Source: RGIG3178 sp963674495
GTDB lineage: Bacteria > Bacillota > Clostridia > Christensenellales > QAND01
NCBI GenBank assembly: GCA_963674495.2
Contig: CAXXLG010000003.1
Coordinates: forward strand, 62,001 to 126,000
Reading direction: 5' to 3'
DNA length: 64,000 nucleotides
Translations under genes and position numbers: made by a program
In this document: positions 1-7,907 of the stretch, in pieces
Layout of the letters: each line of letters opens with the position of its first letter
Numbering within the stretch: position 1 is the stretch's first letter
The notes under the pieces: model-generated
Databases searched by the model: none
The model's input: the letters and a program-made list of their open reading frames with translations, nothing else
Told to the model about the DNA's origin: nothing

Positions 1-2
1 CC

Positions 3-1016
3 GGGTTTATGGATATACACTGTCACGGGTGCTATTACGGTAGGGCCGGCGAAAGCGTGGAATCGACGCTGAAGCTGGCGGAATTCATCGTCCGAAGCGG
101 TACGACATCATTTCTTCCCACCATCATGGTGGCCGAAGAGACCGCTAACGTCGCCGGGGCACGGCGAATACAAAAGGAACAGGGGGTTGGCGGTGCAGAT
201 ATGGTGGGCATTAACATGGAAGGGCCTTTTCTGGAACCGAAAAAAGTTGAAGGTGTTGACACCGGTGACGACGATTTGCCCCTGCCAAGTCTGGAATTGC
301 TCGAGCGGATATTGAAAGACGGCGAAGGAGGCATACGCATCATGGGGCTGGGCATTTTGCTGCCCGGCGTGGAAAAGGTTGTGCAACGTCTAAAGGAGGC
401 GGGTATCGTCGTATCGGTTGCGCATACCAAGGCGACCGCGCAGCAGTTTGAACAGGCCGTTCAGATGGGCTTTACGCATGCCACGCACCTGTATAATGTG
501 ATGACGGGGCTCCACCATCGGCGTCCCGGCGTAGTCGGTGGCTTTTTGACGCACGATAATTTGACGGGCGAACTGATCAGCGACAACCTGCACCTGCATC
601 CATGGGCGGTGGATGTGGCAATACGCTGCATGGGCCCGGAGCGCCTTGCCATCATCACCGATCTAACGCTGGCCGGGATCGAAGAAGGCGAGTACGAAAT
701 AGAGTTGACAGGCACGCCGATTACCGTGGTGGTCAAGGACAACATCGTACGCGTGAAAGGTTCAAACCCGAATCAGGATAATACGATGGCGGGCTGCACC
801 ATCATGATGAACGAATGCCTCAACTGCATCGTCAAGATGGGCTATCCGCTGTCCACCGCATTCCGCATGGCCACGCTGACGCCGGCGCGCATCATCGGCC
901 TGGATCGATACAAGGGCAGCCTCGAATACGGCAAAGACGCAGATATTATCGTGGTGGATGACGATATCAACGTTAAAATGACTTACGTTAAAGGCCAGAA
1001 ATTGTATGAGGCATAA
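3..1016 (+). CDS. nagA: N-acetylglucosamine-6-phosphate deacetylase-like amidohydrolase (5' end outside window)
   Basis: Metal-dependent TIM-barrel amidohydrolase that most likely removes the acetyl group from N-acetylglucosamine-6-phosphate in amino-sugar catabolism. The frame is open from the first base, and the visible protein begins GFMDIHCHG, the HxH metal motif that normally lies about 50-60 residues into NagA, so the true start is upstream of the window and the ATG at 9 is internal. Other family features seen are MEGPFLEP (metal-binding Glu), VAHTKA and THLYNVM (metal and substrate His), and ITDLTLAG (catalytic Asp region). The fit to NagA is good but not perfect in the loops, so a related deacetylase remains possible. 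No other amino-sugar gene is visible downstream. Confidence 0.8.
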   Translation, partial: GFMDIHCHGCYYGRAGESVESTLKLAEFIVRSGTTSFLPTIMVAEETANVAGARRIQKEQGVGGADMVGINMEGPFLEPKKVEGVDTGDDDLPLPSLELLERILKDGEGGIRIMGLGILLPGVEKVVQRLKEAGIVVSVAHTKATAQQFEQAVQMGFTHATHLYNVMTGLHHRRPGVVGGFLTHDNLTGELISDNLHLHPWAVDVAIRCMGPERLAIITDLTLAGIEEGEYEIELTGTPITVVVKDNIVRVKGSNPNQDNTMAGCTIMMNECLNCIVKMGYPLSTAFRMATLTPARIIGLDRYKGSLEYGKDADIIVVDDDINVKMTYVKGQKLYEA

Positions 1017-1169
1017 CGGACGGTACGACAAGGATCAATTGAACGATCAAGTGAATAGGATGTGTCAGGGCAGCGGACAGGGAAACGGACGGCGCAGATG
1101 AATTCGTTGCGATGGTTGCTTTCAAGTCGAAAATAATGAAAAAATATCAAACAGGCGGGAATCTGCCCT

Positions 1170-1198
1170 TTACAAAAACAGCCATCTGTGTTATTCTG
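1170..1198 (+). promoter_or_regulatory. Promoter of the aromatic amino acid operon
   Basis: TTTACA at 1170-1175 and TATTCT at 1193-1198 are separated by 17 bases, a good vegetative sigma-factor promoter. It lies about 30 bases before the leader-peptide start codon and is the nearest strong candidate for transcription of the aro operon. Confidence 0.6.
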
Positions 1199-1229
1199 CA
1201 ACAAACCGAACAAGGAGAACGCGCTGATA

Positions 1230-1343
1230 ATGCAGTTCAACTTTGCAGCAAACTATTATTATTTTAACTATTACTTTACCGGCTATATCGATAAGGTACA
1301 GTTGAATTTTGCTGCAAACGGGAACGGCGTGCGCCTAAGTTAA
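1230..1343 (+). CDS. Phe/Tyr-rich leader peptide of the aro operon (37 aa)
   Basis: A 37-codon reading frame with an AAGGAG site at 1212-1217, 12 bases before its ATG. Eleven of the 37 residues are aromatic (6 Tyr, 5 Phe), with the cluster YYYFNYYF at residues 9-16. It lies between the operon promoter and an intrinsic terminator, directly upstream of DAHP synthase. This is the layout of a transcription-attenuation leader, in which ribosome stalling at Tyr/Phe codons when charged tRNA is scarce decides whether the terminator forms. The pieces are seen directly; the mechanism is inferred from known leader-peptide attenuators. The segments coding QFNFAAN (1233-1253) and QLNFAAN (1299-1319) are near-repeats flanking the aromatic cluster. 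Confidence 0.75.
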   Translation: MQFNFAANYYYFNYYFTGYIDKVQLNFAANGNGVRLS

Positions 1344-1364
1344 CCGAAGGCCAACCGATAAAGC

Positions 1365-1400
1365 AAGTCCCACAGTGAAATTCACTGTGGGACTTTTTTT
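1365..1400 (+). terminator. Attenuator terminator before aroF
   Basis: A perfect 13-bp stem (AAGTCCCACAGTG pairing with CACTGTGGGACTT, loop AAATT) runs straight into a run of seven T. It ends about 25 bases before the aroF start codon, so transcripts from the upstream promoter must pass it. Together with the aromatic leader peptide it reads as the attenuator of the operon. There is no T-box sequence here. Confidence 0.85.
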
Positions 1401-1425
1401 ATAACATTCAAGGAGGAATCATGAC

Positions 1426-2430
1426 ATGATTGTATTGCTTAATGAAAATCCGGATCCCAAACAACAGGAATACTTGATCAACTGGCTTAAGAGCCTGAAC
1501 ATCGACACCCATATCTCGGTGGGTACGTCACAGACCATCATCGGCCTGATCGGCGATACAACCAGCGTGGATATGGATGCTATTCTCGCGTTGGACATCG
1601 TCAAGGACGTCAAACGCATACTTGAACCCTACAAGAGCGCCAACCGGAAATTCCATCCCGCAGATACCGTGATTGAAATCGGTGGGGCAAAAATTGGCGG
1701 CGGGAACTTCCTTGTCATGGCGGGTCCCTGCTCGGTCGAGTCGGAGGAGCAGGTGTGCTCCATTGCCAAAAGCGTCAAAGCGTCGGGCGCCGGCGTGCTG
1801 CGCGGCGGCGCGTTCAAACCCCGCACATCCCCTTACACCTTTCAGGGATTACGTGCTGACGGCCTTGAAATTTTGTCCAAGGCCAAGGAGTTGACAGGGC
1901 TGCCCATCGTCAGTGAGATCATGGACGCATCCGCGCTGCCGCTGTTCGATGATGTAGATATCCTTCAGGTCGGCGCACGCAATATGCAGAACTACGAACT
2001 GCTCAAAACAGTGGGCAGACAGTCCAAACCGATATTGCTTAAAAGGGGATTCGCCAACACGTTGGAGGAACTCTTGATGAGCGCCGAATATATCATGGCA
2101 GGCGGTAACAAAAAGGTCATCCTTTGCGAAAGGGGCATCCGCACCTTTGAGAAGTATACGCGCAACACGCTGGATTTGTCCGCCATTCCGGTACTGCGCA
2201 GACTGACGCATCTGCCTATCATCGTGGATCCCAGCCACGCCACAGGCCAATCTAGACTGGTCAAGCCGCTTGCATTGGCAGCTGCTGTCGCGGGTGCGGA
2301 TGGTTTGATCATCGAAGTACACAACGATCCTGCCCATGCGCTGTGCGACGGCCCGCAGTCCATCACGCCGGATACGTTTGAGGCATTGATGCAGAAACTT
2401 GGAAAAGTACTGCCCTACGCAGAACGATAG
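1426..2430 (+). CDS. aroF: 3-deoxy-7-phosphoheptulonate (DAHP) synthase, type I-beta
   Basis: Condenses phosphoenolpyruvate and erythrose-4-phosphate to DAHP, the first shikimate-pathway step. The protein is 334 aa. Residues 1-70 fit the small ferredoxin-like regulatory domain of this subclass, followed by the KdsA/AroF TIM barrel with GPCSVESEE (100-108), GGAFKPRTSPYTFQG, LLKRGFANTLEELL and IVDPSHATG. The start at 1426 is chosen because AGGAGG lies 9 bases upstream; the ATG at 1421 reads straight into a stop. It is the first structural gene after the attenuator, as expected for the control point of the pathway. tyrA follows 15 bases later. The N-terminal domain suggests allosteric feedback by Tyr, Phe or prephenate, which cannot be told from sequence alone. 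Confidence 0.97.
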   Translation: MIVLLNENPDPKQQEYLINWLKSLNIDTHISVGTSQTIIGLIGDTTSVDMDAILALDIVKDVKRILEPYKSANRKFHPADTVIEIGGAKIGGGNFLVMAGPCSVESEEQVCSIAKSVKASGAGVLRGGAFKPRTSPYTFQGLRADGLEILSKAKELTGLPIVSEIMDASALPLFDDVDILQVGARNMQNYELLKTVGRQSKPILLKRGFANTLEELLMSAEYIMAGGNKKVILCERGIRTFEKYTRNTLDLSAIPVLRRLTHLPIIVDPSHATGQSRLVKPLALAAAVAGADGLIIEVHNDPAHALCDGPQSITPDTFEALMQKLGKVLPYAER

Positions 2431-2445
2431 GAAAGAAGGATACGG

Positions 2446-3309
2446 ATGATGAATGTTGCCATTGTTGGCTTGGGCCTCATCGGCGGCTCCTTGGCAAAAG
2501 CGATTCGATCCCGTACTTCTTTTGGGGTGTTTGGCTTTGACAATTCTCCCGCCGTTCAAAAGGCGGCCCTTGAAGAGGGCGCCATAAACGAGCCCTTAAC
2601 CCCGGACAATCTAAAGGACTGCGATCTGATCATCGTAGCGCTGTATCCAACGGATGCGGTGGGCTATGTAACGAACCATGCAAAGATGATTCGGCCCGAC
2701 GCCGTGGTGGTGGACTGCTGCGGCGTCAAGCGGATCGTCTGCACGCCGCTTGAGAAGGTGGCCAGTGACAACGGTTTTGTCTTTATCGGCGGACATCCCA
2801 TGGCCGGAACCGAGCAGTCCGGTTTCAGCGCTTCACGAGAAAATCTGTTTGACGGCGCTTCCATGATCGTGACGCCAAACGATACAACGCCCCCATGGGC
2901 CATCGAACGCATTGAGAATGTGTTTATCGGCATGGGATTCGGCCGCCTGCAGTTCTCCACGCCCGACGAACACGATTTTTTGATTTCCTATACGTCCCAG
3001 CTGGCGCACGTGATCTCGTGCGCGTACATCAGCAGCCCAAGTTCCTCGCGGTTCATGGGATTTTCCGCGGGCAGCTTCATGGACATGACACGTGTGGCGC
3101 GCTTGAACGAAACGATGTGGACGGAATTGTTCTTGGACAATGCCGATTATCTATTGGATGAGGTGGAAGGCATGCGGGTTCGCCTTGGTGAATTTAGCAA
3201 AGCTCTTCGGGAACAGGATCGCGCATCCCTTTTGGCGCTGTTGAAGCACAGCCATGAACAGAAGGAATTGGTGGATAAAAGCAGACAGGAAAAGGAGGGG
3301 CAGCGATGA
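2446..3309 (+). CDS. tyrA: Prephenate dehydrogenase
   Basis: Oxidatively decarboxylates prephenate to 4-hydroxyphenylpyruvate in tyrosine synthesis. The 287-aa protein begins with the dinucleotide-binding motif GLGLIGGSLAKA (residues 8-19), and FIGGHPMAGTEQSG near residue 115 is the conserved prephenate-binding segment. It lacks a C-terminal ACT domain, so direct tyrosine feedback through such a domain is not expected. Starts at 2446 or 2449 (two adjacent ATGs after GAAAGAAGGA) are equally possible. Its end overlaps aroB by 4 bases, which argues for translational coupling within the operon. Confidence 0.95.
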   Translation: MMNVAIVGLGLIGGSLAKAIRSRTSFGVFGFDNSPAVQKAALEEGAINEPLTPDNLKDCDLIIVALYPTDAVGYVTNHAKMIRPDAVVVDCCGVKRIVCTPLEKVASDNGFVFIGGHPMAGTEQSGFSASRENLFDGASMIVTPNDTTPPWAIERIENVFIGMGFGRLQFSTPDEHDFLISYTSQLAHVISCAYISSPSSSRFMGFSAGSFMDMTRVARLNETMWTELFLDNADYLLDEVEGMRVRLGEFSKALREQDRASLLALLKHSHEQKELVDKSRQEKEGQR

Positions 3310-4358
3310 AAACGGTACGCGTGAGCGCGTCCAGCGATTATGATATACACATTGGGGCCGACTTGCTTCGATCTGCGGGCAAATTGGCGGCACAGGCGAT
3401 AAAGCCCTGTAAAGTGGCGCTTATTACGGACGATCATGTCGCGCCGCTGTACCTTTCTACCGCGGAGACGGCGCTTACGGCAGCGGGCTTCGACGTGTAT
3501 CCCCTGATTCTCGCACCCGGCGAGACATCAAAAAGCGTGGCTACGTTGGAGAATATATTGGATTTTCTATGCCGGTGTTCGCTGACGAAATCCGATGCGG
3601 TAGTAGCACTGGGCGGCGGTGTGATTGGGGATGTCGCGGGATTTGGCGCGGCGGTATACCTTCGGGGCATACCCTATATACAATTGCCAACCACCTTTTT
3701 GGCGGCTGTGGATTCGTCGGTAGGCGGCAAAACCGCGGTCAACCTTACTGCTGGTAAAAACCTCGCGGGCGCATTCTGGCAGCCCCGCCTTGTCGTGTGC
3801 GATACGGATACTATGCAAACGCTTGCTAAAGACGTCTATGCGGATGGCGTTGCGGAAGCCGTTAAATATGGCATGATCGGCAGTGGATCCCTGTTCGATA
3901 CGCTGCAAAAAGGCATTGATACGCAGGATGTGGAAGATATTATAGCGGAATGCGTGGCCATGAAAGCGGAATTTGTCGCCGAGGACGAATTCGACGAAGG
4001 CAAGCGACAGATGCTCAACTTTGGGCATACGGTGGGCCATGCCATAGAGGCATGCAGTGATTTTCAAATACACCATGGACATGCGGTGGCCGCTGGCATG
4101 GTTGTTATGTCCCGTGCGGCATGGCGGCGGGGGCTGAGCAAACAGGATTGCACGCCCGCTTTGGTGGAGGCGCTCAAGGCCAATGATTTGCCGGTTTCCT
4201 GCGACTTTACGGCATCGGAACTGGCAAGTGCGGCAATGGCGGATAAAAAGCGGCGGGGCGGGGATATCACCATCATATTGCCCAAAACCATAGGTCGGTG
4301 CTACCGGTATCCGCTGCGCGTTGCGGATTTGGAAGAATTCATACAGGAAGGCTTATGA
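3306..4358 (+). CDS. aroB: 3-dehydroquinate synthase
   Basis: Converts DAHP to 3-dehydroquinate using NAD and a divalent metal, the second shikimate step. The 350-aa length matches the family. Diagnostic segments are LGGGVIGDVAGFGAA (NAD binding), LPTTFLAAVDSSVGGKT and LNFGHTVGHAIE, plus HHGHAVAAGM, which supply the metal-binding His residues. ATG overlaps the tyrA stop as ATGA, with AGGAGGGGCAGC just upstream acting as ribosome-binding site inside tyrA. Confidence 0.97.
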   Translation: MKTVRVSASSDYDIHIGADLLRSAGKLAAQAIKPCKVALITDDHVAPLYLSTAETALTAAGFDVYPLILAPGETSKSVATLENILDFLCRCSLTKSDAVVALGGGVIGDVAGFGAAVYLRGIPYIQLPTTFLAAVDSSVGGKTAVNLTAGKNLAGAFWQPRLVVCDTDTMQTLAKDVYADGVAEAVKYGMIGSGSLFDTLQKGIDTQDVEDIIAECVAMKAEFVAEDEFDEGKRQMLNFGHTVGHAIEACSDFQIHHGHAVAAGMVVMSRAAWRRGLSKQDCTPALVEALKANDLPVSCDFTASELASAAMADKKRRGGDITIILPKTIGRCYRYPLRVADLEEFIQEGL

Positions 4359-4362
4359 TAAA

Positions 4363-5655
4363 ATGGATAGCGATAAAGCTTCAACGGACATAAGAATAAC
4401 CTCCCAATCCCTGTCTGGCACCATCGGGGCGATGTCCTCAAAATCGGATGTGCACCGCGTATTGATCTGTGCGGCACTGGCTGAAAAGCCGACGACGGTG
4501 CGGTTTTCCACGCTGTCGAGGGACATAGCGACCACCATCGGGTGCCTTGAATCGCTCGGAGCAAAGATAGAGCAAAGGGAATACGGATGGCAGGTCACCC
4601 CTTGCACGGGGCATCGTCAAAACAATCCACTGCTCAATTGCGTGGAGAGTGGTTCCACGCTTCGGTTTTTGATACCGGTAGCGGCGGCGCTTGGCACGAA
4701 TGCCCGCTTAATCGGCGAGGGAAGGCTGCCCGAGCGCCCGCTTGGTCCGTTGCTCGGGGAAATGGAGAAACACGGTTGCCGCTTTTCCGATCGCAAGCTG
4801 CCCTTACAAATCGAGGGCGCATTGAAGCCAGGGCAATATTCTTTGCCAGGCCACATCAGTTCGCAATACGTTACCGGATTGCTGCTGGCGCTGCCGTTGC
4901 TTAAAGGGGACAGCCGGATCATATTGACGACTGAGCTGCAATCACGCCCCTATGTGGATATGACGGTGGAAACGCTCAAACGCTTTGGCGTTGACATTCA
5001 AACGTTTGAAGATGGCTATGGGATAGCGGGCAACCAGCAGTTTTGTTCTCCGGGCCGCATTGTGGCCGAAGGGGACTGGTCTAACGCGGCGTTCTGGTTG
5101 TGCGCAGGCGCAGTGGGAGGACCGGTCACCTGTCAAGGATTGAATATGCAATCGCTACAGGGCGACCGCCAAGCATTGGAACTCCTCGAAAAATTTGGTG
5201 CACGGGTGGATATAAACGGTGATACGGTAACGGTTTCCAAGGGGAACCTTGCAGGCATCGAGATAGACGCTTCAGCGATACCCGATCTAGTTACGGCATT
5301 GGTTGTCGTAGCCGCGGCGGCACAGGGAACCACCACTGTTACCAATGCGGGCAGGCTGAGGATAAAGGAGAGCGACCGGCTGACCGCTCTTGCGCAAACC
5401 CTGTCCAACCTTGGCGCTTCAGTCGAAGAATTGCCCGAAGGTCTGATCATCCATGGCGGCAAACAATTGGGTGGCGGATGTGTGGACGGTCAGGGCGATC
5501 ATCGCATCGTCATGTCCGCCGCCATTGCCTCCATCCTATGTCAAAACGACGTAGTGATACGGGGAACGCAGGCCGTTGCGAAATCCTACCCGCACTTTTT
5601 TGAGGATTTTGTAAAGTTGGGAGGGAAACCGCATGTCATCCAAAATAGGTCATAA
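4363..5655 (+). CDS. aroA: 3-phosphoshikimate 1-carboxyvinyltransferase (EPSP synthase)
   Basis: Transfers the enolpyruvyl group of PEP to shikimate-3-phosphate. The 430-aa protein has SKSDVHRVLICAALA (shikimate-3-phosphate binding) near the N-terminus, VESGSTLRFLIP in place of the NAGTAMRPL segment of classical class I enzymes, RIKESDRLTALA, and DHRIVMSAAIA. The replaced segment resembles class II, glyphosate-tolerant forms, though tolerance is inference only. The frame is open from 4321, but that would overlap aroB by 38 bases; the ATG at 4363 lies 4 bases after the aroB stop, gives the usual N-terminus, and has AGGAAGG upstream. Confidence 0.96.
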   Translation: MDSDKASTDIRITSQSLSGTIGAMSSKSDVHRVLICAALAEKPTTVRFSTLSRDIATTIGCLESLGAKIEQREYGWQVTPCTGHRQNNPLLNCVESGSTLRFLIPVAAALGTNARLIGEGRLPERPLGPLLGEMEKHGCRFSDRKLPLQIEGALKPGQYSLPGHISSQYVTGLLLALPLLKGDSRIILTTELQSRPYVDMTVETLKRFGVDIQTFEDGYGIAGNQQFCSPGRIVAEGDWSNAAFWLCAGAVGGPVTCQGLNMQSLQGDRQALELLEKFGARVDINGDTVTVSKGNLAGIEIDASAIPDLVTALVVVAAAAQGTTTVTNAGRLRIKESDRLTALAQTLSNLGASVEELPEGLIIHGGKQLGGGCVDGQGDHRIVMSAAIASILCQNDVVIRGTQAVAKSYPHFFEDFVKLGGKPHVIQNRS

Positions 5656-6733
5656 TCTTTCAATCAGCATATTTGGCCAGTCGCACGGCGGTGCCATCGG
5701 TGTGGTCATTGACGGGCTGCCTGCGGGGGAGATCATCGACGCTGCCCGGTTGCAGGCCTTTATGACGCGCCGCGCGCCCGGTCGGGCGGCGCATGCTACG
5801 GAAAGAAAGGAAGCGGACGCGCCCGTTATTTTGTCCGGCCTTGTGGGAAACACAACCTGCGGTGCACCGCTTTGCGCCATCATTGAAAATAAGGATGTGC
5901 GTTCAAGGGATTACGAAGCGCTGCGGGATACGCCGCGGCCTTCGCATTCGGATTTTGCTGCGTATATGAAATACGGAACCGCTCATGACATCCGGGGCGG
6001 CGGCCATTTTTCAGGCCGACTGACGGCTCCACTTTGCATTGCGGGCGCCATATGCATTCAACTGTTGCAAAGGCGGGGCGTCACGGTGGGCGCGCACATC
6101 GCATCCATCGGGGAAGTTTTGGATCAACACTTTGATCCGGTGTCGGTAGACGCGGTTCTTTTGAACCAAACGACGGCCAAAGCATTTCCTGTTTTGGACG
6201 ACGAGGCGGGGCAACGCATGAAAAAAGAAATGCAACAGGCCGCAGACAAGGGTGATTCGCTCGGTGGCGTTGTGGAAGGCTGTGCCGTGGGCGTACCCGC
6301 AGGCGTGGGTCAGCCTATGTTTGACGGTATCGAGAATGCGTTGGCGCGCATCGCCTTCGGGATACCGGCGGTCAAGGGCGTGGAATTTGGCGCGGGTTTT
6401 CAAAGCGCCCGCCTGACGGGATCAAAGAACAACGACGCCTTTTATTACGATCAAAACGGGTGCGTAAAAACGCACACCAACAACCACGGCGGTTGCCTGG
6501 GCGGCATCGCTTCGGGCATGCCGATACTTATGCGTGCGGCCTTTAAGCCCACGCCCTCCATCGCAAAGGAACAGGATACCGTAAGCCTTGGACAAAGGGC
6601 GGGTGCCGTTTTGTCAGTGACCGGCCGCCACGATCCCTGTATCGTGCCCAGGGCCGTGCCCTGTGTTGAAGCGGCGATGGCCATAGCGATAACGGATCTT
6701 ATGTTTGCACGTGCTGGTGAAACTGCATTTTAA
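5633..6733 (+). CDS. aroC: Chorismate synthase
   Basis: Makes chorismate from EPSP with reduced FMN, the last common step. The 366-aa protein starts with the family signature IFGQSHGGAIGVVIDGLPAG; RRAPGRAAHATERKEAD, SRDYEALRDTPRPSHSD and DIRGGGHFSGRLTAP follow, including both catalytic His positions. The start overlaps the end of aroA by 23 bases and is preceded by GGGAGGGAAACC. Some positions are atypical: RRAPGRAAHAT where most enzymes have RRGPGRNPLTT. Confidence 0.97.
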   Translation: MSSKIGHNLSISIFGQSHGGAIGVVIDGLPAGEIIDAARLQAFMTRRAPGRAAHATERKEADAPVILSGLVGNTTCGAPLCAIIENKDVRSRDYEALRDTPRPSHSDFAAYMKYGTAHDIRGGGHFSGRLTAPLCIAGAICIQLLQRRGVTVGAHIASIGEVLDQHFDPVSVDAVLLNQTTAKAFPVLDDEAGQRMKKEMQQAADKGDSLGGVVEGCAVGVPAGVGQPMFDGIENALARIAFGIPAVKGVEFGAGFQSARLTGSKNNDAFYYDQNGCVKTHTNNHGGCLGGIASGMPILMRAAFKPTPSIAKEQDTVSLGQRAGAVLSVTGRHDPCIVPRAVPCVEAAMAIAITDLMFARAGETAF

Positions 6734-6753
6734 CATTTAAAGGAGTGAAACAG

Positions 6754-7896
6754 ATGGACCTAACTGCATTGCGAAATGAAATAGACCAGATAGACAACCA
6801 GATCGCGCAGATGTTCGCCAAGCGTATGGACACCGTATTAAAGGTGGCAGAATACAAAAAAGGAAATGGCACAGCGGTTTTGGATAAGGGCAGGGAGCGG
6901 GAGATCGTAAGCCGAGTGACGGACATCGTGGGTCCGGCGTACGAGGGGTATGCAAAGATACTGTTCACCACGCTGTTTGATCTGAGCCGCAGCTATCAGA
7001 ACCAAATGCTCACGGAGGAAACGCCGCTGATTCAGGCGATATGTACCGCATCCAAAGATATGACGAAGGTCTTTCCCTCCAAGGCACGGGTCGCCTGCCA
7101 AGGTGTGGAAGGAGCATATTCGCAACAGGCCTGCGACAAGGTATTTTCCATCCCGGACGTAATGTATTGCAGCCGGTTTGAAGGCGTATTCCAAGCGGTG
7201 GAATCGGGGCTGTGCCAATATGGCATCCTGCCCATCGAAAACAGCTCGGCGGGTTCGGTGACCACCGTATACGATCTGATGAAGAAGTATCACTTCTATA
7301 TCGTGCGCAGCGCAAAGCTTAAGATTGACCATGCACTGCTGGCCAATGAGGGCGTTACGCTTGCGCAGATCAAAGAAGTTGTGTCCCACGAACAGGCGTT
7401 GAGCCAGTGTAGTGCGTTCTTCAAACAGCATCCCGAGATCAAGGCGACTGTGTTTGAAAACACGGCCGGCGCTGCGCGTTATGTTGCAGAATCGGGTCGA
7501 ACGGACGTTGCGGCAATCGCATCGGCAAATTGTGCTGAACTCTATCATTTAAAGTGCATTTCCACCGACGTGCAAAACACGGACAACAACTATACACGGT
7601 TCATCTGCATCTCCAAAAATATGGAGATATATCCCGGCGCCAACAAGATTAGCCTTATGCTCACCACGGCGCATCAGCCGGGTTCGCTGTACGCACAGGT
7701 CGCCAAATTCGCCGCGCTGGGACTCAATCTGACAAAGCTTGAGAGTCGGCCGATTTTGGGCAGGGATTTTGAATTCATGTTCTATTTCGATATTGAGGCA
7801 TCCATCTATGCGCCCGAGACCATCACACTGCTTTCCTGGCTGGAGAAGGATCTGCAGAATTTCGTGTTTTTGGGCAGCTATTCGGAAGTATCGTAG
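6754..7896 (+). CDS. pheA: Bifunctional chorismate mutase / prephenate dehydratase (P-protein)
   Basis: Carries chorismate through prephenate to phenylpyruvate in phenylalanine synthesis. Residues 1-85 are an AroQ-type chorismate mutase (LRNEIDQIDNQIAQMFAKRM). The middle is prephenate dehydratase (CQGVEGAYSQQA, GILPIENSSAGSVTTVYDLM), and the C-terminus is an ACT domain with LESRP, the segment linked to phenylalanine feedback. Start: AAAGGAG at 6739-6745 fits the ATG at 6754 with 8-base spacing; a GTG at 6745 lies inside that ribosome site and is rejected. 380 aa. Confidence 0.96.
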   Translation: MDLTALRNEIDQIDNQIAQMFAKRMDTVLKVAEYKKGNGTAVLDKGREREIVSRVTDIVGPAYEGYAKILFTTLFDLSRSYQNQMLTEETPLIQAICTASKDMTKVFPSKARVACQGVEGAYSQQACDKVFSIPDVMYCSRFEGVFQAVESGLCQYGILPIENSSAGSVTTVYDLMKKYHFYIVRSAKLKIDHALLANEGVTLAQIKEVVSHEQALSQCSAFFKQHPEIKATVFENTAGAARYVAESGRTDVAAIASANCAELYHLKCISTDVQNTDNNYTRFICISKNMEIYPGANKISLMLTTAHQPGSLYAQVAKFAALGLNLTKLESRPILGRDFEFMFYFDIEASIYAPETITLLSWLEKDLQNFVFLGSYSEVS

Positions 7897-7907
7897 GGGT
7901 GGGCGCT

